A DNA stretch of 64,000 bases from Bacteroides fragilis NCTC 9343 (GCF_000025985.1 NC_003228.3:2728001-2792000), one strand, 5' to 3'. Counted from the first letter of the stretch, positions 50,161 to 58,398 are shown. Numbers and translations: made by a program. Notes: a model not told the origin generated them from the sequence alone.

Positions 50161-50168
50161 CAAAGATA
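50161..50168 (-). promoter_or_regulatory. Bacteroides -7 box (TATCTTTG) for the Mef-like gene
   Basis: CAAAGATA on the + strand, 188 bp upstream of the pump ATG and 20 bp upstream of the leader ORF. Confidence 0.6.
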
Positions 50169-50198
50169 AAACAATATTTCAAAATGTCACCAAAAACA

Positions 50199-50226
50199 AA
50201 AAGGAGATTATTTATAATCTCCTTTT
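50199..50226 (-). terminator. Terminator of the second tRNA-Lys
   Basis: A 12-bp perfect stem AAAAGGAGATTA/TAATCTCCTTTT with loop TTTA, immediately after the tRNA 3' end. Confidence 0.85.
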
Positions 50227-50227
50227 G

Positions 50228-50300
50228 TACACCCTCAGGGACTCGAACCCTGGACCCATTGATTAAGAGTCAATTGCTCTACCAGCTGAGCTAAGAGTGC
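50228..50300 (-). tRNA. tRNA-Lys(CTT), second copy
   Basis: Identical over 73 nt to the tRNA at 46866-46938 (anticodon CTT, no encoded CCA, G1:U72). Flanking leader and terminator sequences differ. Confidence 0.93.
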
Positions 50301-50320
50301 TTGTTTCTCGTTTGCGGTTG

Positions 50321-50328
50321 CAAAAGTA
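50321..50328 (-). promoter_or_regulatory. -7 box (TACTTTTG) for the second tRNA-Lys
   Basis: CAAAAGTA on the + strand, 21 bp upstream of the tRNA 5' end. Confidence 0.5.
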
Positions 50329-50388
50329 TGGCTTTTATTTTATACTACCAAATAAACAGACCTGTTTTTTACTCTTTTTTTCTCACAT

Positions 50389-51192
50389 TTATTCAAACTC
50401 ATAGAGCTCCGAAGGCGTATTTCTCTTTAAAGCAAGTAGTTGCACATCTTTCCCGACAATAATACCTTTACTCTTCAATTTCCACTCAACTGTCTTATAT
50501 GCTAACTCCGGATGATTATTATCTTTACTCAGATGGCAAAGCCAAATATAACGAAGATGCTCCATTATGTTTTCCGCAAGAAAGTTGGCGGTATCTATAT
50601 TACTCATATGACCTGTTTTACTTGAGATACGCTCTTTCAGATATGTCGGATAAGGTCCCATACGAAGCATTTCTTCATCATAATTAGCCTCAATGATCAG
50701 ATAGTGGGCTTTGCAAATATATCGGGCAGCGGTTGGAGTAATCTCTCCCAAGTCGGTAAGGAATGAAAAAACCTTTCCGTCAATTTCTATACAATAACCT
50801 ACATTATCTGTTCCATCATGCGGAACTTCAAAAGACTCGATACGAAAATCTTCCAATAGCATCGGCTCTTCTTTCTCCAAATAGCGTACAGAGCCATGCA
50901 ACTTTTCTGTCATACAATAGCTTTTATTGATTCCTGCATGTACACGTGCCGTAGTATATACCGGAATATTCAATTTCTCACCTAAATGTCCTACAGCTTT
51001 AATATGATCGGCATGATCGTGAGTAATAAATACTGCACGTATTGAGTCCATAGTCACATTTATGTCCTTCAGTGATTTTTTAATGGTACGAATTCCAATA
51101 CCCGCATCAATGAGTATGCCGTATTTTTCGGTACCTAGATAATAGCAGTTTCCACTACTGCCACTGGCCAGGCTTATAAATCTAATCTTCAT
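50389..51192 (-). CDS. MBL-fold metallohydrolase (YycJ/WalJ-like)
   Basis: 267 residues from the ATG at 51192 (MKIRFISLASGSSGNCYYLG). The metallo-beta-lactamase motif THDHADH, the later VPHDGTDNVGY, the metal Asp in FLTDLGEIT and the final histidine in WLCHLSKDNNH are intact, so a di-zinc hydrolase is expected. YycJ-like proteins have been linked to DNA repair and cell-wall regulation in Firmicutes; the substrate is uncertain. An in-frame ATG at 51225 falls in a repeat-bearing leader and is rejected. Confidence 0.9.
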   Translation of the reverse strand: MKIRFISLASGSSGNCYYLGTEKYGILIDAGIGIRTIKKSLKDINVTMDSIRAVFITHDHADHIKAVGHLGEKLNIPVYTTARVHAGINKSYCMTEKLHGSVRYLEKEEPMLLEDFRIESFEVPHDGTDNVGYCIEIDGKVFSFLTDLGEITPTAARYICKAHYLIIEANYDEEMLRMGPYPTYLKERISSKTGHMSNIDTANFLAENIMEHLRYIWLCHLSKDNNHPELAYKTVEWKLKSKGIIVGKDVQLLALKRNTPSELYEFE

Positions 51193-51210
51193 TATTCTCT
51201 TCTTTTTAAT

Positions 51211-51248
51211 GCAAATTGCCGGCAACTTTTATGGCAAATTGTCGGCAA
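51211..51248. repeat. Two 15-bp direct repeats at the MBL-fold gene start region
   Basis: GCAAATTGCCGGCAA (51211-51225) and GCAAATTGTCGGCAA (51234-51248) are 23 bp apart, start to start. The first contains the palindrome TTGCCGGCAA. They lie between the -7 box and the ATG. Confidence 0.6.
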
Positions 51249-51253
51249 ATATA
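51246..51253 (-). promoter_or_regulatory. Bacteroides -7 box (TATATTTG) for the MBL-fold gene
   Basis: CAAATATA on the + strand; overlaps the end of the second direct repeat. Confidence 0.5.
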
Positions 51254-51270
51254 CATAAAAAAGGAAACAA

Positions 51271-52659
51271 TCAGACGTTAGTTTTCTTCTTTTTATCGAT
51301 GAAATCAGTGATTTTTGCAAAAATAAGCAAAGCAATTGCTGCAACCAAACCGATTGCCGCAAAGTAATACCAGATGTAATGTGCATTCACACTGGCAACT
51401 TCCCAGGCCTCTCTGGATTCAAACAAAGTTGGATCCGGACAATACTTGGTCAGCAGAACGCCGGCAAGACCAAATCCGAAAATGGAAGATAAAAAAGAAT
51501 GAAGATGACTAAACCCTAAATACATACCTTCCTCACCTTTGGGAGCCTGGAGAGAAAAATATTCCAGATAACGGGGAGATATAAAACATTCTGCCAAACC
51601 TTGAACTACAATACCGGCAATCATCATCAATGTAATGTTGCTCATTCCAGAAACAACTTCATTATCCAAAAGATTGCCGCATGCCATCAATAGAGCAGAG
51701 ACCGGAATCAGAAACATACCAATATTCATTGAGGTAATGGCACTTCGTTTTGCCATCCAACGAGTTACAAAACTAACGCAACATACTACAACAAAAGGAT
51801 TTACATTAGCAATCCAGCCCGGTTTGGCTGTTTCACCTGCCATACGAATTACATACTTTGGCATCGTAGCATAAAGTTGGTGCTGCACCATCCAAAATCC
51901 CGTGATAATAAGTATTAGAATCAATAAACGCCAATTGGTGACAATACGCAAGAAACCTTGTCCGATCTCACGCATACTTTTTCCTTCTCCTACGGTGTGA
52001 GTTGATTTATACAAAAAGAAAACAGCCAACAAAGCAATGAGAGTCATAAATCCGGAGAAATAGTTTATGTAAATATATGCCTGATCACCAATCATATTTC
52101 GGAGAGGATCGATAACTGTTTTTCCGGTAAAAGCACCGATGTTAACCATCATGTAGAAAATAGAATATCCACGTGCACGGGTAGCCTCGGTTGTTTCCTT
52201 GGCAACAGAAGCCGAAATAACAGACTTAATAAATGAGCCGCCTATCATGATTATAAATAAAACCGGCACTATCAACCAACGGAAAACGCTATCTGTCAAT
52301 CCACTAAAATGGGTACTTGCCCCATAGCTCACCAACCCGGTACTTTCAAGCAATGTAGGCAATACTCCTAAACCAAAGTATCCGGCAGTTAATAACGAAA
52401 AGGCAACAAGCATTGATTTACGAAAACCAATCTTATCGGCATATGCTCCGGTAAAAATAGGAAGCAAGTATAATCCACCGGAAAAAAGACCGGAAATCAT
52501 ACTTGCTTCGAAATCATTAAAACCTAAAATAGTAGATAAGTAAATAGTGAGAACGATAAACACAGCATAGTAAGCCATGCGTTCAAACAGTTCGACTGTG
52601 TTGCTGACATAAAAGGCTCTTGTGAACCCTTTGGCAGCAGGCTGAGGGGAATTGTTCAT
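51271..52659 (-). CDS. POT/PTR-like MFS transporter
   Basis: 462 residues with about 12 membrane helices. The N-terminal VSNTVELFERMAYYAVFIVLTIYL and the GAYADKIGFRKSML loop resemble proton-dependent oligopeptide transporters (ExxER motif ELFERMAYY). The later FSLQAPKGEEGMYLGFSHL region also fits POT-like carriers. Oligopeptide uptake is plausible but the substrate is inferred. It stands 78 bp upstream of the MBL-fold gene on the same strand, yet the latter has its own -7 box. Confidence 0.82.
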   Translation of the reverse strand: MNNSPQPAAKGFTRAFYVSNTVELFERMAYYAVFIVLTIYLSTILGFNDFEASMISGLFSGGLYLLPIFTGAYADKIGFRKSMLVAFSLLTAGYFGLGVLPTLLESTGLVSYGASTHFSGLTDSVFRWLIVPVLFIIMIGGSFIKSVISASVAKETTEATRARGYSIFYMMVNIGAFTGKTVIDPLRNMIGDQAYIYINYFSGFMTLIALLAVFFLYKSTHTVGEGKSMREIGQGFLRIVTNWRLLILILIITGFWMVQHQLYATMPKYVIRMAGETAKPGWIANVNPFVVVCCVSFVTRWMAKRSAITSMNIGMFLIPVSALLMACGNLLDNEVVSGMSNITLMMIAGIVVQGLAECFISPRYLEYFSLQAPKGEEGMYLGFSHLHSFLSSIFGFGLAGVLLTKYCPDPTLFESREAWEVASVNAHYIWYYFAAIGLVAAIALLIFAKITDFIDKKKKTNV

Positions 52660-52695
52660 TTATGTTTTTCTTTTTTTTAAATTGATAATAGGACG

Positions 52696-52703
52696 CAAAG
52701 ATA
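52696..52703 (-). promoter_or_regulatory. Bacteroides -7 box (TATCTTTG) for the POT-like gene
   Basis: CAAAGATA on the + strand, 37 bp upstream of the ATG at 52659. Confidence 0.55.
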
Positions 52704-52738
52704 AGATTTTCTGCCAATGCGACACCCACACATCTAAA

Positions 52739-52760
52739 ATAAAAGCCGGAAAAAGGCTTG
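52739..52760 (-). terminator. Weak terminator of uxaC
   Basis: A 5-bp stem AAGCC/GGCTT with a T-rich tail on the minus strand, about 50 bp after the stop. Confidence 0.4.
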
Positions 52761-52809
52761 CAAAGCGAATTCCCGACTCAGTTTATTGTAACAGATAAGA
52801 TGACACTAA

Positions 52810-54216
52810 TTAAAAATGAAAAAAGTTTTTAGCATTAAAATAACTGATATCTTCAACCATCTGACAGACACGCTCCATTTCCGATAAAGGTATCTCACCG
52901 TTTTCCACATCACACCCCAATAAATTACATAAAGTACGACGAAAATATTCATGACGAGGATAGGAGAGGAACGAACGAGAATCCGTCAACATTCCCACAA
53001 AGCGGCTCAATAATCCAAGAAGAGAAAGAGCATTTAATTGCCTTTCCATTCCATCCTTCTGATCAAGGAACCACCATCCCGACCCGAACTGAATCTTACC
53101 AGGTATACTCCCATCTTGAAAATTACCTATCATGGTGGCAATTACTTCGTTTGCACAAGGATTCAGATTATACAGAATTGTTTTAGTCAACTTACCTTTT
53201 GAATTCAGCCGATCCAGGAATTTACTCATGGCTTTAGCCGTAGCAAACTCACCTATTGAATCAAATCCCGTATCAGGACCCAACTGCTTGAACATTCGGC
53301 TGTTATTGTTCCGAATAGCACCGTAATGAAATTGTTGTGTCCATCCTTTTTCCCAGTCCATTTCACCGAGCACAATTAACATTGCCGATTTAAACTTCAA
53401 AACTTCTTCTTTTGTCAGTTCCGAACCGCCGTATATTTTATTGAAAATAGTTTTAATCTCACCTTCCGTATAGTCCTCAGCATAAAATTCTTCGATCCCG
53501 TGATCAGACAGCTTACACCCTTGCTCTGCAAAATAGTCGTGACGTTTACGTAAAGCTAAGATCATATCATTATAGTCAGAAATAGTAATCTCACTTATTT
53601 CTGACAATTTTTCTATATAAGTGCGAAAATCTGAAGGAACTTCCACAGCCATAACTTTATCCGGACGCCATGTGGGAAGCATCTTGATTTCAAATCCACT
53701 TTCGCGAGTTCTAATATGATATTCCAATGAATCGATAGGATCATCCGTTGTACATACGGTTTCCACATGATAACGCCGCATCATTCCGCGGGCAGAATAT
53801 TCCTGAGAAGAAAGTTTCTCATTACATTCATCATAAATTTCACGTGCTGTTTTCGGATTTAGTACTTTATCAATACCAAATGCAGTTTTCAGTTCCAAAT
53901 GCGTCCAGTGGTACAGTGGATTACGGAAAGTATATGGGACCGTTTCTGCCCATTTCTCAAATTTCTCCCAATCTGACGTTTCTTTACCGGTACAAAAGCA
54001 TTCATCCACACCATTGGAACGCATGGCACGCCATTTATAATGATCACCGCCTAGCCATATTTCAGTTAAGGACTTAAACCGATAATCATCCGCTACCATT
54101 TGGGGATTTAAATGACAATGATAATCAATAATTGGCATCTTAGCCGCATGATTATGATATAATTCCTGAGCCGTTTCGGTTTGAAGCAGGAAATTTTTAT
54201 CCATAAAATTTTTCAT
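52810..54216 (-). CDS. uxaC: Glucuronate isomerase
   Basis: 468 residues, the usual length. It starts MKNFMDKNFLLQTETAQELYHNHA, in step with E. coli UxaC. Signature parts are IDYHCHLNPQMVADDYRF (metal-binding HxH), WLGGDHYKWRAMRSNGV, NPLYHWTHLELKTAFGI and TDDPIDSLEYH. It converts D-glucuronate to D-fructuronate (or galacturonate to tagaturonate) for uronic acid catabolism. No other uronate gene is adjacent. A short tandem repeat array lies about 220 bp upstream. Confidence 0.96.
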   Translation of the reverse strand: MKNFMDKNFLLQTETAQELYHNHAAKMPIIDYHCHLNPQMVADDYRFKSLTEIWLGGDHYKWRAMRSNGVDECFCTGKETSDWEKFEKWAETVPYTFRNPLYHWTHLELKTAFGIDKVLNPKTAREIYDECNEKLSSQEYSARGMMRRYHVETVCTTDDPIDSLEYHIRTRESGFEIKMLPTWRPDKVMAVEVPSDFRTYIEKLSEISEITISDYNDMILALRKRHDYFAEQGCKLSDHGIEEFYAEDYTEGEIKTIFNKIYGGSELTKEEVLKFKSAMLIVLGEMDWEKGWTQQFHYGAIRNNNSRMFKQLGPDTGFDSIGEFATAKAMSKFLDRLNSKGKLTKTILYNLNPCANEVIATMIGNFQDGSIPGKIQFGSGWWFLDQKDGMERQLNALSLLGLLSRFVGMLTDSRSFLSYPRHEYFRRTLCNLLGCDVENGEIPLSEMERVCQMVEDISYFNAKNFFHF

Positions 54217-54359
54217 TCTTTTGTGCTTTTATTGTATAGAATAATTATCTAAGATATAACCAAGATTACACTATTGATTATAAGCAAAATACCTTCTATT
54301 TATATTTTGATTTCATCAATCGTTATCGAACACAAAATTAAAAAAATTACTTAGAGATA

Positions 54360-54367
54360 CAAAAATA
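54360..54367 (-). promoter_or_regulatory. Candidate -7 box (TATTTTTG) for uxaC
   Basis: A second match, TAATTTTG, lies at 54333-54340. Either would give a leader of about 110-140 nt. AT-richness makes both uncertain. Confidence 0.35.
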
Positions 54368-54439
54368 AACCGGATATTTATAGGATTTTGGTCTTAAAAT
54401 AAGAAAGGAAAAACGTTTTATCAGAATGAAGGTTACAGG

Positions 54440-54550
54440 ATGTTAACTTCCTACCTCCAATGAAGTTGACTTCCTATTTCCAAGAAGTTAACTTCCTACA
54501 TATAGGATGTTAATATCGTATTCTTAAGATGTTAACTTCTTAAAATACGG
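54440..54550. repeat. Array of five degenerate 21-24-nt tandem repeats
   Basis: Units begin at 54440, 54464, 54486, 54507 and 54529 and share the core (A)GTTAACTTCCTA followed by a variable tail. Unit 3 includes the perfect palindrome GAAGTTAACTTC (54484-54495). It lies between the end of the FHA gene and uxaC, where no ORF was called. Confidence 0.7.
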
Positions 54551-54607
54551 ATATCCCAAATGTTTGGTGTGCACCGCATACTACTGCTTATACCTTCTAA
54601 TAGGAGG

Positions 54608-55141
54608 TCAAATTTCTTCTTTTTTTGCAGCACGAAGGATAAGAGTAGTGGCCCCAATAGTAATAATGGCTCCGTCATCAATGCGAATACGGTCTTTATC
54701 CCCCAAGATCTCGTTCATCAAGAAAGTTCCGGTCAGGCTTGGGGCATCACGAAGAGTATAAACCAATTCTCCTTGTCTGTTACGCTTCACATTAATAATA
54801 CAGTGGCGTCTGTCCATACTCATATCACCGGTTTCAATCGGAGTATTAATATCTGTACCTACACAACGGCGGCCAATGATATTATCACCTTCTTGCAGAG
54901 GTAAGACTTGCTTGAAACCGAAGACATTTTCAATGACAACGATACAGCCAAACTCTTCTTTATATACATCTTCATCCAATTTCTCTTCCTTACGAGGAGC
55001 CTTCATCTTACTCTTCCCCAGACGAATACTGAATTGCTTACCACAGTGTTCACATACAAAAACCAATGACTGGCCTTCGCTATATTTAGTTTCATCAAAA
55101 GAAAGATAGTTCTCACATTTAGGACAAAGAATTCTTTTCAT
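54608..55141 (-). CDS. FHA domain protein with N-terminal zinc ribbon
   Basis: 177 residues. The N-terminus has a two-CxxC zinc-ribbon (CPKCENYLSFDE and VFVCEHCGKQFSI, about 6-40). A linker leads to an FHA domain (about 80-165): DNIIGRRC, DMSMDRRHCIINVKRN and LTGTFLMNE, containing the R, S-x-x-H-type phosphothreonine-binding positions. It probably binds a phosphothreonine partner; no kinase is nearby. It begins 10 bp after the HU/SPOR gene and is likely co-transcribed with it. Confidence 0.88.
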   Translation of the reverse strand: MKRILCPKCENYLSFDETKYSEGQSLVFVCEHCGKQFSIRLGKSKMKAPRKEEKLDEDVYKEEFGCIVVIENVFGFKQVLPLQEGDNIIGRRCVGTDINTPIETGDMSMDRRHCIINVKRNRQGELVYTLRDAPSLTGTFLMNEILGDKDRIRIDDGAIITIGATTLILRAAKKEEI

Positions 55142-55151
55142 TATAAAATAT

Positions 55152-56213
55152 TTATTTAGCTAACATCCAGGCGTTCTTATAAGCCTCGTTCTCTCTTAAT
55201 TTCAACAGTTGACGGTTGGCATCTTCACGATCGGCACATGACATAATACTCACGCGAATCTTACCGTCACCCGTCAATACTTTGGCACCTGTATATCCCT
55301 TGGCTTTAAGTTCACCTGCCATCGCCTCCGCATCTTTCGTATTAGCTACGCTGGCAATAATTATATGATATGGAAAAGTTTTTTCCACAACCTTGGTTTC
55401 GGTTGCTTTCATTGTCTTTTCCGGTTGGTTAACTTTCACTTCTTTTACCGCAACCGGCTTTACTACAGATGCTTTACGAACAGTGGACGACTTTTTCTTC
55501 GCAGTTGCCGGTTTGGTTTGTGGGATGGCATCAACTGATTTTAGCATAACCGGAGTCATTGCCACCGATTGTTTCTCTATCTTTTCAAACAAATCAGTTG
55601 GAAGTAGCCGGGCATAATTTCCTTTTTCAATATATGTATTCTCTACCGGTGTTGACATAAAGAAAAACAATGCAACCGCTGCAATCATAGCTACGGCATT
55701 TCTCAAAAAGGCCCAGTTCGCTCTGAATTCATAACTTGTCTTTTTCTTAAGAACAGTCGGAAGAATTTGTTCTTTCTCCGGACGTCGCAAAGCCGACAAC
55801 TCCTTCATCTCAAACGAGTCGAGCCCATAGAGGTAAGGAGTGGTAATTTTATTGTCGTAAGGAACAAACTCGTAAGTATTATGAATGGTATAGCGGATTT
55901 CTCCAATATTAGGAAGATCAGTTTTTCCATCCTCATGCAGAGCGGAGATAAGTTCTGCCACCTCTTTTTCTACCATTTTCGTAGCATCCGAGAAGTTAGT
56001 ATCGTACACAGCCATATAAGATTGTACTAAGACACCATCATTCAACGTCAATTGAGGATTGAAACCAATAGTACGGGTAGGCGGGAGGAATAAATTCTCT
56101 TCAGCCACTCTCATAGCAGGAGCGTAGTGAGCTATAAATCCACCAAAACCGGGAACGATCACACAATCATTCTCTAATAATAATACTTCAATATGCTGTG
56201 CCAATTCAATCAT
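55152..56213 (-). CDS. HU-like (CCDC81-type) domain protein with C-terminal SPOR domain
   Basis: 353 residues. The N-terminal half (IELAQHIEVLLLENDCVIVPGFGGFIAHYAP to about 140) is the HU-CCDC81 domain pair found in Bacteroidetes. A membrane helix (AVAMIAAVALFFFMSTPV, about 172-190) separates it from a Lys/Val-rich linker and a C-terminal SPOR domain (YHIIIASVANTKDAEAMAGELKAKGY). A cytoplasmic DNA- or protein-binding head with a periplasmic peptidoglycan-binding tail suggests a division or envelope role. A -7 box ends only 6 bp before the ATG. Confidence 0.87.
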   Translation of the reverse strand: MIELAQHIEVLLLENDCVIVPGFGGFIAHYAPAMRVAEENLFLPPTRTIGFNPQLTLNDGVLVQSYMAVYDTNFSDATKMVEKEVAELISALHEDGKTDLPNIGEIRYTIHNTYEFVPYDNKITTPYLYGLDSFEMKELSALRRPEKEQILPTVLKKKTSYEFRANWAFLRNAVAMIAAVALFFFMSTPVENTYIEKGNYARLLPTDLFEKIEKQSVAMTPVMLKSVDAIPQTKPATAKKKSSTVRKASVVKPVAVKEVKVNQPEKTMKATETKVVEKTFPYHIIIASVANTKDAEAMAGELKAKGYTGAKVLTGDGKIRVSIMSCADREDANRQLLKLRENEAYKNAWMLAK

Positions 56214-56218
56214 GTGTG

Positions 56219-56226
56219 CAAAATTA
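56219..56226 (-). promoter_or_regulatory. -7 box (TAATTTTG) very close to the HU/SPOR start codon
   Basis: If used, transcription would start at or within a few bases of the ATG, giving a leaderless or near-leaderless mRNA. Confidence 0.4.
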
Positions 56227-56335
56227 ACTGATTAATTCAAGATATGCCATAAAACCGCACATTTTATTATTAACAAATGCTAAACGCTGGCTTCCTTTCT
56301 TAGCCATCTATAACTGTCATATTAGAAAAAATGCC

Positions 56336-56343
56336 TACTTTTG
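56336..56343 (+). promoter_or_regulatory. Bacteroides -7 box (TACTTTTG) for rfbC
   Basis: It is 29 bp upstream of the ATG at 56372. Confidence 0.5.
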
Positions 56344-56371
56344 CGCTACTTAATAATATCATCAGAAACGA

Positions 56372-56920
56372 ATGAATTATATACAAACAGAAATAGATGG
56401 TGTGTGGATCATTGAACCGAAGATTTTTTTCGATCCGCGCGGATATTTCATGGAAGCATTCAAGCAACAGGAATTTGATGCTACTATCGGACAGATAAAT
56501 TTTATACAAGATAATGAATCTCAATCTTCATTCGGCACGTTACGCGGACTCCATTATCAAAAAGGAGCCTATAGCCAAGCCAAACTAGTGCGTGTCATCA
56601 AAGGTGAAGTGCTGGATGTGGCTGTCGATTTAAGAAAGTCATCACCTACATTTGGAAAGCATATCAGCGTATTGTTAAGCGACGAAAATAAACGCCAGCT
56701 TTTTATTCCCCGTGGGTTTGCCCATGGATTTTTAGTGAAAAGCGAAATAGCTATCTTTACTTATAAGGTAGATAATATATATGCCCCCCAATCTGAGGCT
56801 TCTATCCTATACAATGATCCGGCATTGGCTATCGACTGGCCTATTGCCGATTCTCAACTTGTCATGTCAGAGAAAGACAAGCAGGCAGGAGCCTTTCGGG
56901 AAGCAGAATATTTTGAATAG
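56372..56920 (+). CDS. rfbC: dTDP-4-dehydrorhamnose 3,5-epimerase
   Basis: 182 residues, the family's usual length. Motifs include IIEPKIFFDPRGYFMEAFK, FIQDNESQSSFGTLRGLHYQ (substrate-binding, catalytic His), VRVIKGEVLDVAVDLRKSSPTFG and IPRGFAHGFLV. It epimerises dTDP-4-keto-6-deoxyglucose at C3 and C5 in dTDP-L-rhamnose synthesis. The other rfb genes (A, B, D) are not here. It is followed by ugd after 23 bp, so the pair forms a nucleotide-sugar operon for surface polysaccharides. Confidence 0.96.
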   Translation: MNYIQTEIDGVWIIEPKIFFDPRGYFMEAFKQQEFDATIGQINFIQDNESQSSFGTLRGLHYQKGAYSQAKLVRVIKGEVLDVAVDLRKSSPTFGKHISVLLSDENKRQLFIPRGFAHGFLVKSEIAIFTYKVDNIYAPQSEASILYNDPALAIDWPIADSQLVMSEKDKQAGAFREAEYFE

Positions 56921-56943
56921 AAACCCTCAATAAATAAAAGAAC

Positions 56944-58257
56944 ATGAAAATTGCAATTGTCGGAACCGGATACGTAGGTTTGGTCACAGGAACCTGTTTT
57001 GCGGAAATTGGCGTGGATGTTACTTGTGTTGACACCAACAGCGAAAAAATAGAGGCGCTTAAAAAGGGGATTATCCCCATTTATGAAAATGGATTGGAAG
57101 AAATGGTCATCCGCAATACCAAAGCCGGTCGACTAAAGTTTACGACTTCACTGGAAAGTTGCCTGGATGATGTAGAAGTAGTGTTCTCTGCTGTCGGAAC
57201 CCCACCTGATGAAGATGGAAGCGCTGATTTGAGTTATGTACTCGCTGTGGCACGTACCATTGGACAAAACATGAAGAAATACAAACTTGTAGTCACCAAA
57301 AGTACCGTACCTGTAGGTACAGCATGCAAAGTTCGTAATGCCATTCAGGAAGAATTAGACAAACGGGGTGCCAAAATGGAATTTGATGTAGCTTCCAATC
57401 CTGAGTTTCTGAAAGAGGGTAATGCAGTCAATGACTTTATGAGTCCTGACCGTGTTGTAATCGGTGTGGAATCGGAACGTGCAGAAAAATTAATGACTAA
57501 GCTATATAAGCCATTCATGCTAAATAATTTCCGCGTGATATTCATGGATATTCCCTCTGCCGAAATGACCAAATATGCCGCAAACTCAATGTTGGCTACT
57601 CGTATCAGTTTCATGAACGACATCGCTAATCTGTGTGAGTTAGTAGGAGCTGATGTAAATATGGTGCGTAGCGGTATCGGTTCGGATACCCGTATCGGAC
57701 GTAAGTTCCTTTATCCAGGCATTGGTTATGGTGGGTCATGTTTCCCCAAAGACGTAAAAGCTTTGATAAAGACAGCAGAACAGAATGGATATCAGATGCG
57801 TGTGTTACAGGCAGTAGAAGAAGTGAACGAAAATCAGAAAAGCCTGTTATTCGACAAACTGGTAAAACAATATAATGGAAATCTGGAAGGTAAAACAGTT
57901 GCATTGTGGGGATTGGCATTCAAACCGGAAACAGATGATATGCGCGAAGCACCTGCATTGGTCCTAATTGACAAACTGCTGAAAGCCGGCTGCAAAGTAC
58001 GCGCCTATGATCCCGCAGCAGCAAATGAATGTAAAAGACGAATCGGCGAAACCATATATTATGCACGCGACATGTATGATGCGGTTTTAGATGCCGATGC
58101 TTTGATGCTGGTAACCGAATGGAAAGAATTTCGTCTGCCTTCGTGGGCCGTTGTGAAAAAAACAATGTCACAACAGGTAGTCATGGACGGACGTAACATT
58201 TATGATAAAAAAGAAATGGAAGAACAGGGTTTTATTTACCATTGTATCGGCAAATAA
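56944..58257 (+). CDS. ugd: UDP-glucose 6-dehydrogenase
   Basis: 437 residues. The NAD-binding fold MKIAIVGTGYVGLVTGTCFAE, VTKSTVPVGTA, NPEFLKEGNAVNDF and the catalytic cysteine motif GIGYGGSCFPKDVKAL are intact, as is the C-terminal ALWGLAFKPETDDMREAP. It oxidises UDP-glucose twice to UDP-glucuronate for capsule or other polysaccharides. It forms an operon with rfbC and is closed by a strong terminator. Confidence 0.96.
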   Translation: MKIAIVGTGYVGLVTGTCFAEIGVDVTCVDTNSEKIEALKKGIIPIYENGLEEMVIRNTKAGRLKFTTSLESCLDDVEVVFSAVGTPPDEDGSADLSYVLAVARTIGQNMKKYKLVVTKSTVPVGTACKVRNAIQEELDKRGAKMEFDVASNPEFLKEGNAVNDFMSPDRVVIGVESERAEKLMTKLYKPFMLNNFRVIFMDIPSAEMTKYAANSMLATRISFMNDIANLCELVGADVNMVRSGIGSDTRIGRKFLYPGIGYGGSCFPKDVKALIKTAEQNGYQMRVLQAVEEVNENQKSLLFDKLVKQYNGNLEGKTVALWGLAFKPETDDMREAPALVLIDKLLKAGCKVRAYDPAAANECKRRIGETIYYARDMYDAVLDADALMLVTEWKEFRLPSWAVVKKTMSQQVVMDGRNIYDKKEMEEQGFIYHCIGK

Positions 58258-58293
58258 TACCTTATACCACCGCATCCTCACAAACCTGATAAC

Positions 58294-58352
58294 AGAGCTG
58301 AAAAGTTAAGAGTTTTTTTGTAACCCCCAATTTACTTTTCAGCTCTTTTTTT
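58294..58352 (+). terminator. Terminator of the rfbC-ugd operon
   Basis: A 13-bp perfect stem AGAGCTGAAAAGT/ACTTTTCAGCTCT with a 27-nt loop and a T7 tail. Confidence 0.88.
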
Positions 58353-58375
58353 ATATCTTTATCGATATAAATGAG

Positions 58376-58383
58376 TAATTTTG
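58376..58383 (+). promoter_or_regulatory. -7 box (TAATTTTG) for the DUF4738 lipoprotein gene
   Basis: It is 16 bp before the ATG at 58399, giving a short leader and excluding the TTG at 58381 as start. Confidence 0.45.
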
Positions 58384-58398
58384 CACAAAATTAAACAG

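Noticed and set aside
54440..54550. CRISPR array
   Set aside because: The units are directly adjacent and degenerate, with no constant spacers and no cas genes nearby.
56372..58257. Capsule (PS) locus with invertible promoter
   Set aside because: Only rfbC and ugd are present; no UpxY/UpxZ-type genes, glycosyltransferases or inverted-repeat-flanked promoter were seen.
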